Assembly (NCBI RefSeq): GCF_903819335.1
Contig: NZ_CAIJDE010000017.1
Location: 1 to 64,000 of the forward strand
DNA: 64,000 bases
From: Flavobacterium panici
Lineage (GTDB): Bacteria > Bacteroidota > Bacteroidia > Flavobacteriales > Flavobacteriaceae
Direction: 5' to 3'
How positions within the stretch are numbered: the stretch's first letter is position 1; every line of letters begins with the position of its first letter. The notes beneath the pieces were generated by a model. The model was not told where the DNA came from, made no database searches, and saw only the letters and a program-made list of their open reading frames with translations. Below, piece after piece: positions 53,413 through 61,788 of this stretch. Both the position numbers and the translations under genes were made by a program.

Positions 53413-55710
53413 ATGCGCCTCAACAAGCTGTTAATTTTAAAAACTCAGTCAACAGGATTTTCTCCCGTTCCGAAAAGCATCGGAACCATTTGGGGTGCGG
53501 CATTGTTGTTTTTTGTGTTTTTATTGCTGCCCGAAAATTCATTTTCGCAGGAAATAAAACAAGACAGTGTAAAAAAAAGACCTAAAATTGGTTTGGTTTT
53601 AAGCGGCGGCGGTGCCAAAGGTTTTGCGCATATTGGTGTTTTAAAAGTTTTGGAAGAAGCCGGAATCAAAATTGATTATATTGGCGGAACCAGCATGGGT
53701 TCTGTAATTGGCGGATTGTATGCTTCTGGCTACAACGCTTCGCAAATTGATTCGATTTTCAAAAGAACCAATTTTGATGAATTAATAAACGATTATATTC
53801 CGCGTTCCTCAAAAAACTTTTACGGTAAAAAAAATGACGAATTATATGCGATCGTTTTACCGTTTAGTAATTTCAGAGTCGGCATTCCCGAAGCGCTTTC
53901 AAAAGGAATGTACAATTATAATTTATTGAGCAGTTTAACGAGAAACGTTCGCCATGTTCGTGATTTCAATAAATTGCCAACTCCGTTTTTATGTATTGGA
54001 ACCAATATTGAAACGGGTGAAGAAGTACTTTTAAATAAAGGAAATCTGGTTCAGGCCATGATGGCGAGTGCTGCTTTTCCTTCCCTATTTACTCCGGTTG
54101 AAATCGACGGCAATTTATTGGTCGACGGCGGTGTTGTAAACAATTATCCTATTAAAGAAGTTCGTAATCTTGGTGCCGATATTATTATTGGTGTTGATGT
54201 TCAGGACGATTTAATGAAGCGTAAAAACCTAAAAAACGCTACCAGAATCTTGGTTCAGATTACCAATTTGCAATCTATTGATAAAATGAAAAGCAAAATA
54301 AAGGATACCGATGTTTACATAAAACCGGACATTCGAGACTTTGGTGTAATTTCATTTGACAGAGGGGAAGAAATTATCAGGAAAGGTGAAGAAGCTGCTT
54401 TTGCCGTTTACGAAAAAATTAAATCATTGGTAAACGAAGACAATTTTTATAAAAAACCGAAATTGAAAATCGCTTCAGATACTCTTGAAATTCAAAAAAT
54501 AAATACGGAACAATTAGATAATTATACGAAAGAATACATTCGCGGAAAACTTCGTTTTAAACCGGGAAGCACAATTACATATGATGATCTGAAAAGGGGA
54601 ATAAATAATTTGAATGCGACTCAAAACTTTAGTACGATTTCGTATTGTTTGCAGCCAGACGGCAATCAGGATGATTTAGATTTGGTATTGAAAGAAAATC
54701 CAACGCAGACTTTTTTAAAACTCGGACTTCATTATGACGGACTTTACAAAAGTGCTGTTTTATTGAACCTTACTCATAAAAAGACATTTTTAAAAAATGA
54801 TGTTACTTCGATGGACATTATTTTGGGAGATAATTTTAGATATGATTTCAACTATTATGTCGAAAATGGTTTTAATATCAGCTTTGGTTTCCGTTCCAGA
54901 TTGAATCAGTTTAACCGAAATGTAACCACGAGTTTGAGCGGACTGGTTTCAGAAAATCCAAATTTAAAACTGATTAATGTTGACTTTTTAGATTTGACTA
55001 ATCAGGCTTATTTTCAAACCATTTTTGTACAAAAGTTTTTAATGGGCGGCGGTTTAGAATATAAATACCTAAAAATAAACTCGCCTACACTTAGTAATGA
55101 AGAAAACATAATAGACAAAAGCAGTTATATCAGCGCGTTTGCTTATTTAAAATACGATTCGTTTGATGATAAACATTTTCCAAATTCGGGATTGTTTTTT
55201 TCTACAGATTTGCAGACTTATCTGGCTTCGTCTGATTATACCAATAAATTTAAACCATTTTCGATTGCAAAAGCAGAAGTTTCTTTTGTTAAAACTGTAT
55301 TTAGAAAAGCGACCATCAAAATTGGAGCCGATGCCGGATTTAACATTGGCAGCGACAGCGTTCCTTTTTTCGATTTTATACTTGGAGGTTTTGGATACAA
55401 CAAGATCAACAACTTCAATTATTTTTACGGATATGATTTTTTAAGTATTGCCGGAAATAGTTTTATAAAATCAGATATTACTTTGGATTATGAGATCCTT
55501 AAAAAGAATCACATCAATATTTCGGCAAATTTCGCCAACATTGGAGATGATATTTTTACGACAGTCAATTGGATTTCAATGCCTAAATATTCCGGTTATT
55601 CTGTAGGTTACGGATTAGAAACTATAATTGGCCCAATCGAAGTTAAACAATCCTGGTCGCCGGAAACTTCAAAAAGCTTTACATGGTTTAGTATCGGGTT
55701 TGCCTTTTAA
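53413..55710 (+). CDS. Patatin-like phospholipase autotransporter, type Vd
   Basis: A 765-residue protein with the architecture signal peptide - patatin - POTRA - BamA-type barrel, as in PlpD of the type Vd secretion group. A hydrophobic segment near 27-40 precedes NSFSQ. The patatin domain (about 58-265) has the oxyanion SGGGAKG (64-70) and a complete dyad: S94 in GTSMG and D238 in DGG. A POTRA-like domain lies near 365-425 (YIRGKLRFKPGSTI, GINNLNATQNF). The barrel starts about 440, and the end is WFSIGFAF with terminal Phe. The sequence predicts an outer-membrane phospholipase; secretion and activity are inferred. Confidence 0.88.
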   Translation: MRLNKLLILKTQSTGFSPVPKSIGTIWGAALLFFVFLLLPENSFSQEIKQDSVKKRPKIGLVLSGGGAKGFAHIGVLKVLEEAGIKIDYIGGTSMGSVIGGLYASGYNASQIDSIFKRTNFDELINDYIPRSSKNFYGKKNDELYAIVLPFSNFRVGIPEALSKGMYNYNLLSSLTRNVRHVRDFNKLPTPFLCIGTNIETGEEVLLNKGNLVQAMMASAAFPSLFTPVEIDGNLLVDGGVVNNYPIKEVRNLGADIIIGVDVQDDLMKRKNLKNATRILVQITNLQSIDKMKSKIKDTDVYIKPDIRDFGVISFDRGEEIIRKGEEAAFAVYEKIKSLVNEDNFYKKPKLKIASDTLEIQKINTEQLDNYTKEYIRGKLRFKPGSTITYDDLKRGINNLNATQNFSTISYCLQPDGNQDDLDLVLKENPTQTFLKLGLHYDGLYKSAVLLNLTHKKTFLKNDVTSMDIILGDNFRYDFNYYVENGFNISFGFRSRLNQFNRNVTTSLSGLVSENPNLKLINVDFLDLTNQAYFQTIFVQKFLMGGGLEYKYLKINSPTLSNEENIIDKSSYISAFAYLKYDSFDDKHFPNSGLFFSTDLQTYLASSDYTNKFKPFSIAKAEVSFVKTVFRKATIKIGADAGFNIGSDSVPFFDFILGGFGYNKINNFNYFYGYDFLSIAGNSFIKSDITLDYEILKKNHINISANFANIGDDIFTTVNWISMPKYSGYSVGYGLETIIGPIEVKQSWSPETSKSFTWFSIGFAF

Positions 55711-55754
55711 GCTGATTTTTTATAAATATTTTATGTTATAAATAATATAATATG

Positions 55755-55762
55755 TAATTTTG
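55755..55762 (+). promoter_or_regulatory. -7 element upstream of hmgA
   Basis: TAATTTTG matches TAnnTTTG. It lies 207 bases before the hmgA ATG and 29 bases before a tiny leader frame. Confidence 0.4.
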
Positions 55763-55790
55763 ATCAATAAAAATTACGACATTTGTCATA

Positions 55791-55856
55791 ATGAAAACAA
55801 ATTGGACAGGTTTATTAGAGTATCTTCAATTTCTTATCAAGAGAAATCCAGAGTAA
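55791..55856 (+). CDS. Possible 21-residue leader peptide upstream of hmgA
   Basis: ATG at 55791 opens MKTNWTGLLEYLQFLIKRNP then Glu and TAA. It sits 28 bases after a TAATTTTG element and upstream of the homogentisate dioxygenase gene, and it contains Trp, Tyr and Phe once each. This could be a regulatory leader, but single aromatic codons are weak evidence. The bases 55857-55968 carry AATTATCTAATT repeats and no terminator-antiterminator pair that I can see. Confidence 0.25.
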   Translation: MKTNWTGLLEYLQFLIKRNPE

Positions 55857-55874
55857 TGCCTCTATCGAATTGAG

Positions 55875-55965
55875 ATAATTAGTCAATTGAAAAAATTGGA
55901 CTGGTTATCTATTCTTCAATTCAAATTTTCGAATTATCTAATTTACAAATTATCTAATTGAAAAA
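55875..55965. repeat. AATTATCTAATT direct repeats and AGTCAATT inverted repeat
   Basis: AGTCAATTGAAAAAATTGGACT (one bulge) and two copies of AATTATCTAATT occur in the hmgA leader. They resemble other AT-rich interspersed repeats of the genome. Confidence 0.5.
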
Positions 55966-55968
55966 GCC

Positions 55969-57126
55969 ATGCCACTATACCATAAACTTGGGGATTTCCC
56001 TCAAAAAAGACACACCCAATTCGAAAAACCAAACGGCGGATTTTATTATGAACAGTTATTTGGAACAGAAGGTTTTCACGGACATTCTTCCCTTTCTTAT
56101 CATGTTCACAGACCAACGCAGGTTAAAGAAATTTTAAATTCTTATTCGGTTGAACCAAAAATTGCAATCGGAAAAAATATAAAATCACTTCTTTTTAAAG
56201 GTTTTGAATTAAAACCGGAAAATGATTTTCTGGACAGCCGAAAAGCCATGTTAGTCAACAAAGACTGTATTATTGGTTTGGCTGCGCCGAAAGAATCACT
56301 TCGAAATTATTTCTACAAAAATGCCGATGCCGATGAAATGCTTTTCATCCATAAAGGAAAAGGAAAATTAAGAACCATGTTAGGAAATATTCCGTTTGAA
56401 TATGGTGATTATTTAATTATTCCGCGTGGCATTATTTACCAGATCGAATTCGAAACAGAAGAAAACCGACTATTTTATGTAGAATCGTATTCTCCATTTT
56501 ATACTCCAAAACGATATAAAAACCAATCTGGTCAGCATTTAGAACATTCTCCGTTTTGTGAGCGTGATTTTATTTTGCCTAACGAATTGGAAACACACGA
56601 CGAAAAAGGTGATTTTTTAATTAAAATTAAAAAAGAAGGCATGATTCACGAAGTGGTTTATGCAACGCATCCTTTTGATGTTGTGGGTTGGGACGGATAT
56701 AATTTCCCATACGGATTCTCGATTCACAATTTTGAACCTATAACAGGACGTGTTCACCAACCGCCTCCGGTACACCAAACTTTTGAAACGGCCACTTTTG
56801 TCGTTTGTTCATTCTGCCCAAGACTTTACGATTATCATCCGAAAGCAATTCCGGCGCCGTACAACCACAGCAATATAGATTCTGACGAAGTTCTGTATTA
56901 TGTTGATGGTGATTTTATGAGTCGTAATAATATTGAGCAAGGTCATATCACTTTACATCCAAAAGGAATTCCGCATGGTCCAGCACCGGGCGCAATGGAG
57001 CGCAGTATTGGTCATAAAGAAACTCAGGAATTAGCCGTTATGGTTGATACTTTCAGACCGCTTATGGTTACGGAAGAAGCTATGGGTCTTGATGATGGAC
57101 AGTATTATAAATCCTGGACTGAATAA
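55969..57126 (+). CDS. hmgA: Homogentisate 1,2-dioxygenase
   Basis: Fe(II) ring-cleaving dioxygenase turning homogentisate into maleylacetoacetate in tyrosine and phenylalanine breakdown. The 385 residues are of the shorter bacterial type (human is 445). Cupin-fold marks include YGDYLIIPRGIIYQIEF, the Fe-binding region near DEVLYYVDGDFMSR, and IPHGPAPGAMERSIG. Its neighbour hpd makes homogentisate, so the pair catalyses two consecutive steps. No maleylacetoacetate isomerase or fumarylacetoacetase gene is in the window. The call by motif and neighbour is firm; a more distant homogentisate dioxygenase-like protein is the alternative. Confidence 0.92.
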   Translation: MPLYHKLGDFPQKRHTQFEKPNGGFYYEQLFGTEGFHGHSSLSYHVHRPTQVKEILNSYSVEPKIAIGKNIKSLLFKGFELKPENDFLDSRKAMLVNKDCIIGLAAPKESLRNYFYKNADADEMLFIHKGKGKLRTMLGNIPFEYGDYLIIPRGIIYQIEFETEENRLFYVESYSPFYTPKRYKNQSGQHLEHSPFCERDFILPNELETHDEKGDFLIKIKKEGMIHEVVYATHPFDVVGWDGYNFPYGFSIHNFEPITGRVHQPPPVHQTFETATFVVCSFCPRLYDYHPKAIPAPYNHSNIDSDEVLYYVDGDFMSRNNIEQGHITLHPKGIPHGPAPGAMERSIGHKETQELAVMVDTFRPLMVTEEAMGLDDGQYYKSWTE

Positions 57127-57136
57127 TTTCAGTTTA

Positions 57137-57290
57137 TAACGCAAAGTTCACAAAGGATTTTCGCAAAGTTTGCAAAGTTTTTAATGACGTTTTACTTAGA
57201 TGAGTTCGCAAAGCTTTGCGTTCTTTACAATTTTATAAAATCTCAGCAATAAAAATCTTTGCGCTCTTTGCGGCAAAAAAAAAACAAAAC
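57137..57290. repeat. GCAAAG/CTTTGCG repeat cluster
   Basis: Many copies of CGCAAAG or CTTTGCG occur in the hmgA-hpd spacer, including the palindrome CGCAAAGCTTTGCG near 57210-57223. Similar blocks occur at 1230-1360. No gene or clear terminator is seen. Confidence 0.65.
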
Positions 57291-57351
57291 TTAAAAAATA
57301 AATTTCGGTTCTAATCAAATAAACGATTAACCGATTAAACAAATAAACATC

Positions 57352-58512
57352 ATGAGTAAAGAAGTAAAATCAGTAGAATACGGATTAGAAAAAATCTTTG
57401 AAGGAGCACAAGATTTCCTTCCGCTATTAGGAACAGATTATGTAGAGTTTTATGTAGGGAATGCAAAACAATCTGCACATTATTATAAAACTGCTTTCGG
57501 ATATCAGTCATTGGCTTACGCCGGATTAGAAACCGGAGTAAAAGACAGAGCATCGTATGTTTTGAAACAAGACAAAATCAGAATTGTTTTGACTACACCT
57601 TTAACAGCTGATTCTCCAATTAACGAGCACTTGAAAAAACATGGTGACGGAGTTAAAGTTGCAGCACTTTGGGTTGAAGATGCTACAAAATCTTACGAAG
57701 AAACAATGAAACGCGGTGCACGTTCTTTCATGGAACCAACTGTTGAAGAAGATGAATTTGGACAAGTTATTCGTTCAGGAATTTACACTTACGGAGAAAC
57801 GGTTCACATTTTTGTAGAAAGAAAAAACTACAACGGTGTTTTCTTACCAGGTTACAAAGAATGGAAATCTGACTATAATCCAGAACCAACGGGATTAAAA
57901 TATATTGATCATATGGTTGGAAACGTGGGTTGGAATGAAATGAATACCTGGGTAAAATTTTACGAAGACGTAATGGGATTTGTAAATTTCCTTTCTTTTG
58001 ATGACAAACAGATTACCACAGAATATTCTGCATTGATGAGTAAAGTAATGTCAAACGGAAACGGAAGAATTAAATTCCCTATCAACGAACCAGCCGAAGG
58101 AAAGAAAAAATCACAAATTGAAGAATATTTAGATTTCTATGGCGGGCCGGGAATTCAGCATATCGCTATTGCTACAGATGATATTATTAAAACAGTATCA
58201 CAATTAAGAGCACGCGGTGTTGAATTTTTATCAGCTCCTCCTCATACCTATTACCAAGCGATTCCTGAAAGATTAGGCGTTCATATGGATATGATGAAAG
58301 AAGATATTAATGAAATTGAAAAGCTTGCGATCATGGTCGATGCTGATGAAGATGGCTACCTTTTACAAATTTTTACGAAGCCGGTTCAGGACCGTCCTAC
58401 CCTTTTCTTCGAAATTATTCAAAGAATGGGTGCAAAAGGATTTGGTGCAGGTAATTTTAAAGCTCTTTTTGAGTCAATTGAAAGAGAACAGGAATTGAGA
58501 GGAACTCTATAA
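57352..58512 (+). CDS. hpd: 4-hydroxyphenylpyruvate dioxygenase
   Basis: Fe(II) enzyme that converts 4-hydroxyphenylpyruvate to homogentisate, the step before hmgA. The 386 residues form two vicinal-oxygen-chelate domains (about 20-160 and 180-350). All three iron ligands are visible: H187 in YIDHMVGNV, H270 in GIQHIAIAT and E354 in FFEIIQRMG. The C-terminal helix with GFGAGNFKALFESIEREQ is the gate helix of the family. It lies 225 bases downstream of hmgA. Confidence 0.97.
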   Translation: MSKEVKSVEYGLEKIFEGAQDFLPLLGTDYVEFYVGNAKQSAHYYKTAFGYQSLAYAGLETGVKDRASYVLKQDKIRIVLTTPLTADSPINEHLKKHGDGVKVAALWVEDATKSYEETMKRGARSFMEPTVEEDEFGQVIRSGIYTYGETVHIFVERKNYNGVFLPGYKEWKSDYNPEPTGLKYIDHMVGNVGWNEMNTWVKFYEDVMGFVNFLSFDDKQITTEYSALMSKVMSNGNGRIKFPINEPAEGKKKSQIEEYLDFYGGPGIQHIAIATDDIIKTVSQLRARGVEFLSAPPHTYYQAIPERLGVHMDMMKEDINEIEKLAIMVDADEDGYLLQIFTKPVQDRPTLFFEIIQRMGAKGFGAGNFKALFESIEREQELRGTL

Positions 58513-58621
58513 AAACGCATTATTTTTGCATTATGCAGAAAAATTCTCGGTAAAACGTTGATTTTTATGCAAATGTTATGTTAAACTTGACTTTTGCTAT
58601 TTATTTTTTGAACTTTCTATC

Positions 58622-58629
58622 TATCTTTG
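58622..58629 (+). promoter_or_regulatory. -7 element of a putative small RNA
   Basis: TATCTTTG matches TAnnTTTG. TTTG copies lie 25 and 11 bases upstream, neither at the usual distance. Confidence 0.45.
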
Positions 58630-58636
58630 CACTCGC

Positions 58637-58744
58637 AAATCAAGAAGGGGTGGTTTCCTTCTGAATTGATATAAATTTCATAATTTATAGTTTTTTGGTT
58701 AGTTAATAGCATAAAAACTCAGTCATCCTTGACTGAGTTTTTTT
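58637..58744 (+). ncRNA. Putative small non-coding RNA, about 108 nt
   Basis: The interval between a TATCTTTG element and a strong terminator has no ATG frame of note. It contains a stem AGAAGG with CCTTCT (about 58652-58672, loop GGTGGTTT), an AU-rich middle and the terminator hairpin. It is flanked by hpd upstream and a separately promoted DUF3108 gene. It does not show the conserved loop of SRP RNA and is too short for 6S RNA or tmRNA. It could also be a leader of the downstream gene, or the terminator may only serve hpd. Confidence 0.45.
58713..58744 (+). terminator. Intrinsic terminator
   Basis: AAAACTCAGTC (58714-58724) pairs with GACTGAGTTTT (58731-58741), loop ATCCTT, followed by T to 58744. 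It would end the putative small RNA and any transcript from hpd. Confidence 0.9.
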
Positions 58745-58759
58745 GTTTTGGTACATTTG
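58729..58759 (+). promoter_or_regulatory. Promoter of the DUF3108 gene
   Basis: TTG (58729-58731), a 20-base spacer, then TACATTTG (58752-58759), matching TTG-N19/20-TAnnTTTG. The -33 box lies inside the terminator stem. Confidence 0.5.
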
Positions 58760-58810
58760 GAATAGAATTTGCATTTATTTACCTTTATAATGAAATGTAA
58801 AAATTGTACT

Positions 58811-59581
58811 ATGAAAAAGTTCATTCTCGCTATATTAATTCTCTCTACTCTGGCATTCGACACTCAAAAAGAAAATGCTTTTGATACCGGGGAGTATTTC
58901 AAATTTAGAATTCATTACGGAATCGTAAATGCCGGCTATGCAACTCTTGAAATTAAAGATGCCACAATAAACAATAAAAAAGTTCACCACGCTGTGGGTA
59001 AAGGATATACTACCGGAATGTCAAAATTTTTCTTCAAAGTTGAAGATTTATACGAAAGTTATTTTGACAAGGAAAATGGAGACCCTTACCGCTTTGTGAG
59101 AAAAATTGACGAAGGCGGCTACACTAAAAATCAGGAAGGTTTTTTTGACCAGAGCGGCAATAAAGTTTTAGTAAAAGATTACAAACGAAAGACTGAAAAA
59201 ACGATTGTAATTACTAATAATGTGCAAGATATTGTATCTGCTTTTTACTACTTAAGAAACCATCCGAATATTGATAAATTAAAATCGGGCGAATCGATTA
59301 CTATTGATATGTTTTTTGATGATGAAATCACAAAATTTAAGTTAAAATATGTAGGCCGTCAAGATATTACAACTAAATTTGGGACGGTTTCTACGATGGT
59401 TTTTAAACCACTTGTACAAACAGGAAGAGTTTTTAAAGAAAAAGAAAGTTTAACGCTCTGGATTACAGATGATGACAACAAAGTTCCGATTAGAATTAAA
59501 GCGGATTTGGCTGTTGGATCTCTAAAAGCAGATCTCGATGAATATAAAGGATTGAAAAATCCGTTTAAAGTTAAAAAATAA
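58811..59581 (+). CDS. DUF3108 exported protein
   Basis: A 256-residue protein starting at ATG 58811 (MKKFILAILILSTLAF signal peptide). An upstream extension to 58769 lacks signal-peptide character and is not used. The beta-rich mature part starts GEYFKFRIHYGIVNAGYATLEI and contains DIVSAFYYLRN and TKFGTVSTMVFKP, which I recognise as the DUF3108 pattern, an envelope protein of unknown function. Its TAA overlaps the ATG of tryptophan dioxygenase (TAATG). Confidence 0.85.
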   Translation: MKKFILAILILSTLAFDTQKENAFDTGEYFKFRIHYGIVNAGYATLEIKDATINNKKVHHAVGKGYTTGMSKFFFKVEDLYESYFDKENGDPYRFVRKIDEGGYTKNQEGFFDQSGNKVLVKDYKRKTEKTIVITNNVQDIVSAFYYLRNHPNIDKLKSGESITIDMFFDDEITKFKLKYVGRQDITTKFGTVSTMVFKPLVQTGRVFKEKESLTLWITDDDNKVPIRIKADLAVGSLKADLDEYKGLKNPFKVKK

Positions 59582-60522
59582 TGAACCCTACTGATCATTC
59601 AGAATCAATTTTAAAAGAAATTGACCTTAAATTTCAAGCAATAAACCAAAAAACTGATGTTCAGTTAGAAGGATTACTTTGGTCAAAACCAATTACATAT
59701 TGGGATTACATTCAAACAGACGCTCTTTTAAATTTACAAATACAACGCACAACACTTCCTGATGAAATGGTATTTATCATGTACCATCAGGTTAATGAAC
59801 TGATTTTTAAAATGATTTTGTGGGAAATCGATCAAATTGCAGACACGCAAAATATTCAGGTTGATTTTTTCAGCGAAAGACTTTCCAGAATTACCCGCTA
59901 TTTTGATATGCTGACAAATTCGTTCAGCATTATGGAAAACGGAATGGAAGTCGATCAATATATGAAATTTAGAAATACACTTACTCCTGCAAGTGGATTT
60001 CAAAGTGCACAATACAGACTAATTGAATTTGCTTCGACAGATGTTATCAATTTAACAGACCGCAGATACAAAGCAAACTTTGACGAAAATACAGATTTAG
60101 AAACTACTTTTGAACACCTTTACTGGCAGGCAGCCGGAAAAGATTATCATACGGGCGAAAAATCATATTTACTTCAGGAATTCGAAAACAAATATAAAGT
60201 TCAGTTTTTGAGACAAATGTCTACGTTTAAAACTAAAAACATTTGGCAGAAATTCACGCAATTACCTATTGAAGACCAGCAAAATCAAGAATTAATTCAC
60301 GCAATGCGTCATTACGACAAAACGGTAAACATTACCTGGGTTATGCAGCACCTTAATACTGCAAGAAAATACATCTTAGAAAGCGGAAAAGGCAACGGCG
60401 AAGCAACCGGCGGAAGTGACTGGCAAAAATATATGCATCCAAAATACCAAAGACGCATCTTTTTTCCTAAATTGTGGACCGAAGAAGAATTGTCCAATTG
60501 GGGAAATGAAGACCTACTTTAA
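59581..60522 (+). CDS. kynA: Tryptophan 2,3-dioxygenase
   Basis: Haem dioxygenase that opens the indole ring of tryptophan to N-formylkynurenine. The 313 residues contain the family pattern IMYHQVNELIFKMILWEID near 63-81 and FRNTLTPASGFQSAQYRLIEFA near 130-150 (shortened: FRNTL, GFQS, YRLIE), and GTGGSDW-like ATGGSDWQKY near 279-287. Translation is coupled to the DUF3108 gene by a one-base overlap. Together with hmgA and hpd this marks aromatic amino acid breakdown. Confidence 0.95.
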   Translation: MNPTDHSESILKEIDLKFQAINQKTDVQLEGLLWSKPITYWDYIQTDALLNLQIQRTTLPDEMVFIMYHQVNELIFKMILWEIDQIADTQNIQVDFFSERLSRITRYFDMLTNSFSIMENGMEVDQYMKFRNTLTPASGFQSAQYRLIEFASTDVINLTDRRYKANFDENTDLETTFEHLYWQAAGKDYHTGEKSYLLQEFENKYKVQFLRQMSTFKTKNIWQKFTQLPIEDQQNQELIHAMRHYDKTVNITWVMQHLNTARKYILESGKGNGEATGGSDWQKYMHPKYQRRIFFPKLWTEEELSNWGNEDLL

Positions 60523-60546
60523 TTTCCTGCAAAAAAAATTAAGAGT

Positions 60547-61767
60547 TTGAAAAAAGCATTCGTAATTATAATAGTATTATTTTCAATATTTTCGTGTACT
60601 AAAACAGAGGAAAAAGTTGAAATTAAAATTACAAAACCAAAAACCAAAAAAGTAGAGTTTGGTTTTAATTACGCTGATTTTAATGTTGTTAATGATACTA
60701 TTTCCAAAGGAGATTCTTTTGGGTCTATTTTGCAGAGTCAAAATATTGGCGACAAAAAAGTATACGACATTGTTGAACAGGTTAAAGACACTTTTGATGT
60801 AAGAACTATTCGTTACAACAAACCTTTTACATTACTTCGTTCAAAAAATAAAACAAATAATCTTCAGGTTTTTATTTATCAGCCAGATGCTTTAACTTAT
60901 TATGTAATCGATTTACGAGACAGCATTGCAAAAGCCTATAAAAAAATAAAACCGGTTACTTTAAAAAGAAAAATTATTGGCGGTGTTTTAAAAACTTCAT
61001 TGTCTGAAACTTTAGGAGATGAAGATGTAGAAACTGCACTTGCCAGCAGAATTACAAAAGTGTTTTCCTGGTCAATTGACTTCTTCAAACTTAAAAAAGG
61101 TGATCGTTACGGTTTAATTTTTACAGAACGTTTTATAAACGGAAAAACATATGACGGAGTTGAAGATCTTGAAGCTGCTTTTTTTGAATATAAAGGAAAA
61201 ATCGTTTATGCTTTTCCTTTCGAAAAAGATACTCTTTCGGGAAAAATTGAATATTATGATGATGAAGGAAAAACACTAAAAAACTTCTTCTTAAAAACTC
61301 CAATTAAATTCAGCCGAATCACTTCCAGATTTACTATGAACAGGTTTCACCCGGTTCAGCATACCTGGAAAGCACACAAAGGAACAGATTATGCGGCTCC
61401 AACCGGAACGCCAATTTCAACAACGGCATCTGGAGTGGTTGAAGCAACCGGATATACGGCAGGAAACGGAAACTTTGTAAAAGTAAAACACAACGGAACT
61501 TATTCAACTCAATATTTACACATGTCCAGAATTTTAGTGCGCCGCGGACAACGCGTTACGCAAGGACAAACAATTGGTTTAGTTGGAAGTACAGGTTTAG
61601 CTTCTGGCCCTCACGTTTGTTACCGTTTCTGGAAAAATGGTGTTCAGGTAGATGCGCTTCGATTGAATTTGCCAACCGGAGAATCTTTAACCGGAAATGA
61701 TAAAACCCGTTTCTTTAAACAAATCGAACCTTTGAAAAGAGAGTTAGATAGTATTGGGAATTTGTAA
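60547..61767 (+). CDS. M23 peptidoglycan endopeptidase with HxC in place of HxH
   Basis: A 406-residue lipoprotein-like protein starting at TTG 60547 (MKKAFVIIIVLFSIFSCTK, lipobox FSC). The C-terminal M23/LytM domain (about 250-380) has HKGTDYAAPTG (first zinc His and Asp), YLHMS and GLVGSTGLASGPHVCYRF. In the usual GPHxH the last His is the third zinc ligand; here it is Cys. The N-terminal 230 residues resemble the OapA/LysM-like regions of DD-endopeptidases. Cys can bind zinc, so the enzyme may be active, but this is not certain. It lies 24 bases after kynA. Confidence 0.88.
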   Translation: MKKAFVIIIVLFSIFSCTKTEEKVEIKITKPKTKKVEFGFNYADFNVVNDTISKGDSFGSILQSQNIGDKKVYDIVEQVKDTFDVRTIRYNKPFTLLRSKNKTNNLQVFIYQPDALTYYVIDLRDSIAKAYKKIKPVTLKRKIIGGVLKTSLSETLGDEDVETALASRITKVFSWSIDFFKLKKGDRYGLIFTERFINGKTYDGVEDLEAAFFEYKGKIVYAFPFEKDTLSGKIEYYDDEGKTLKNFFLKTPIKFSRITSRFTMNRFHPVQHTWKAHKGTDYAAPTGTPISTTASGVVEATGYTAGNGNFVKVKHNGTYSTQYLHMSRILVRRGQRVTQGQTIGLVGSTGLASGPHVCYRFWKNGVQVDALRLNLPTGESLTGNDKTRFFKQIEPLKRELDSIGNL

Positions 61768-61788
61768 ATATCTGTAATCAAAAGCCGA

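Noticed and set aside
58637-58744. SRP RNA, 6S RNA or tRNA
   Set aside because: No conserved SRP loop, too short for 6S RNA, and no cloverleaf or TTCGA-type T-loop.
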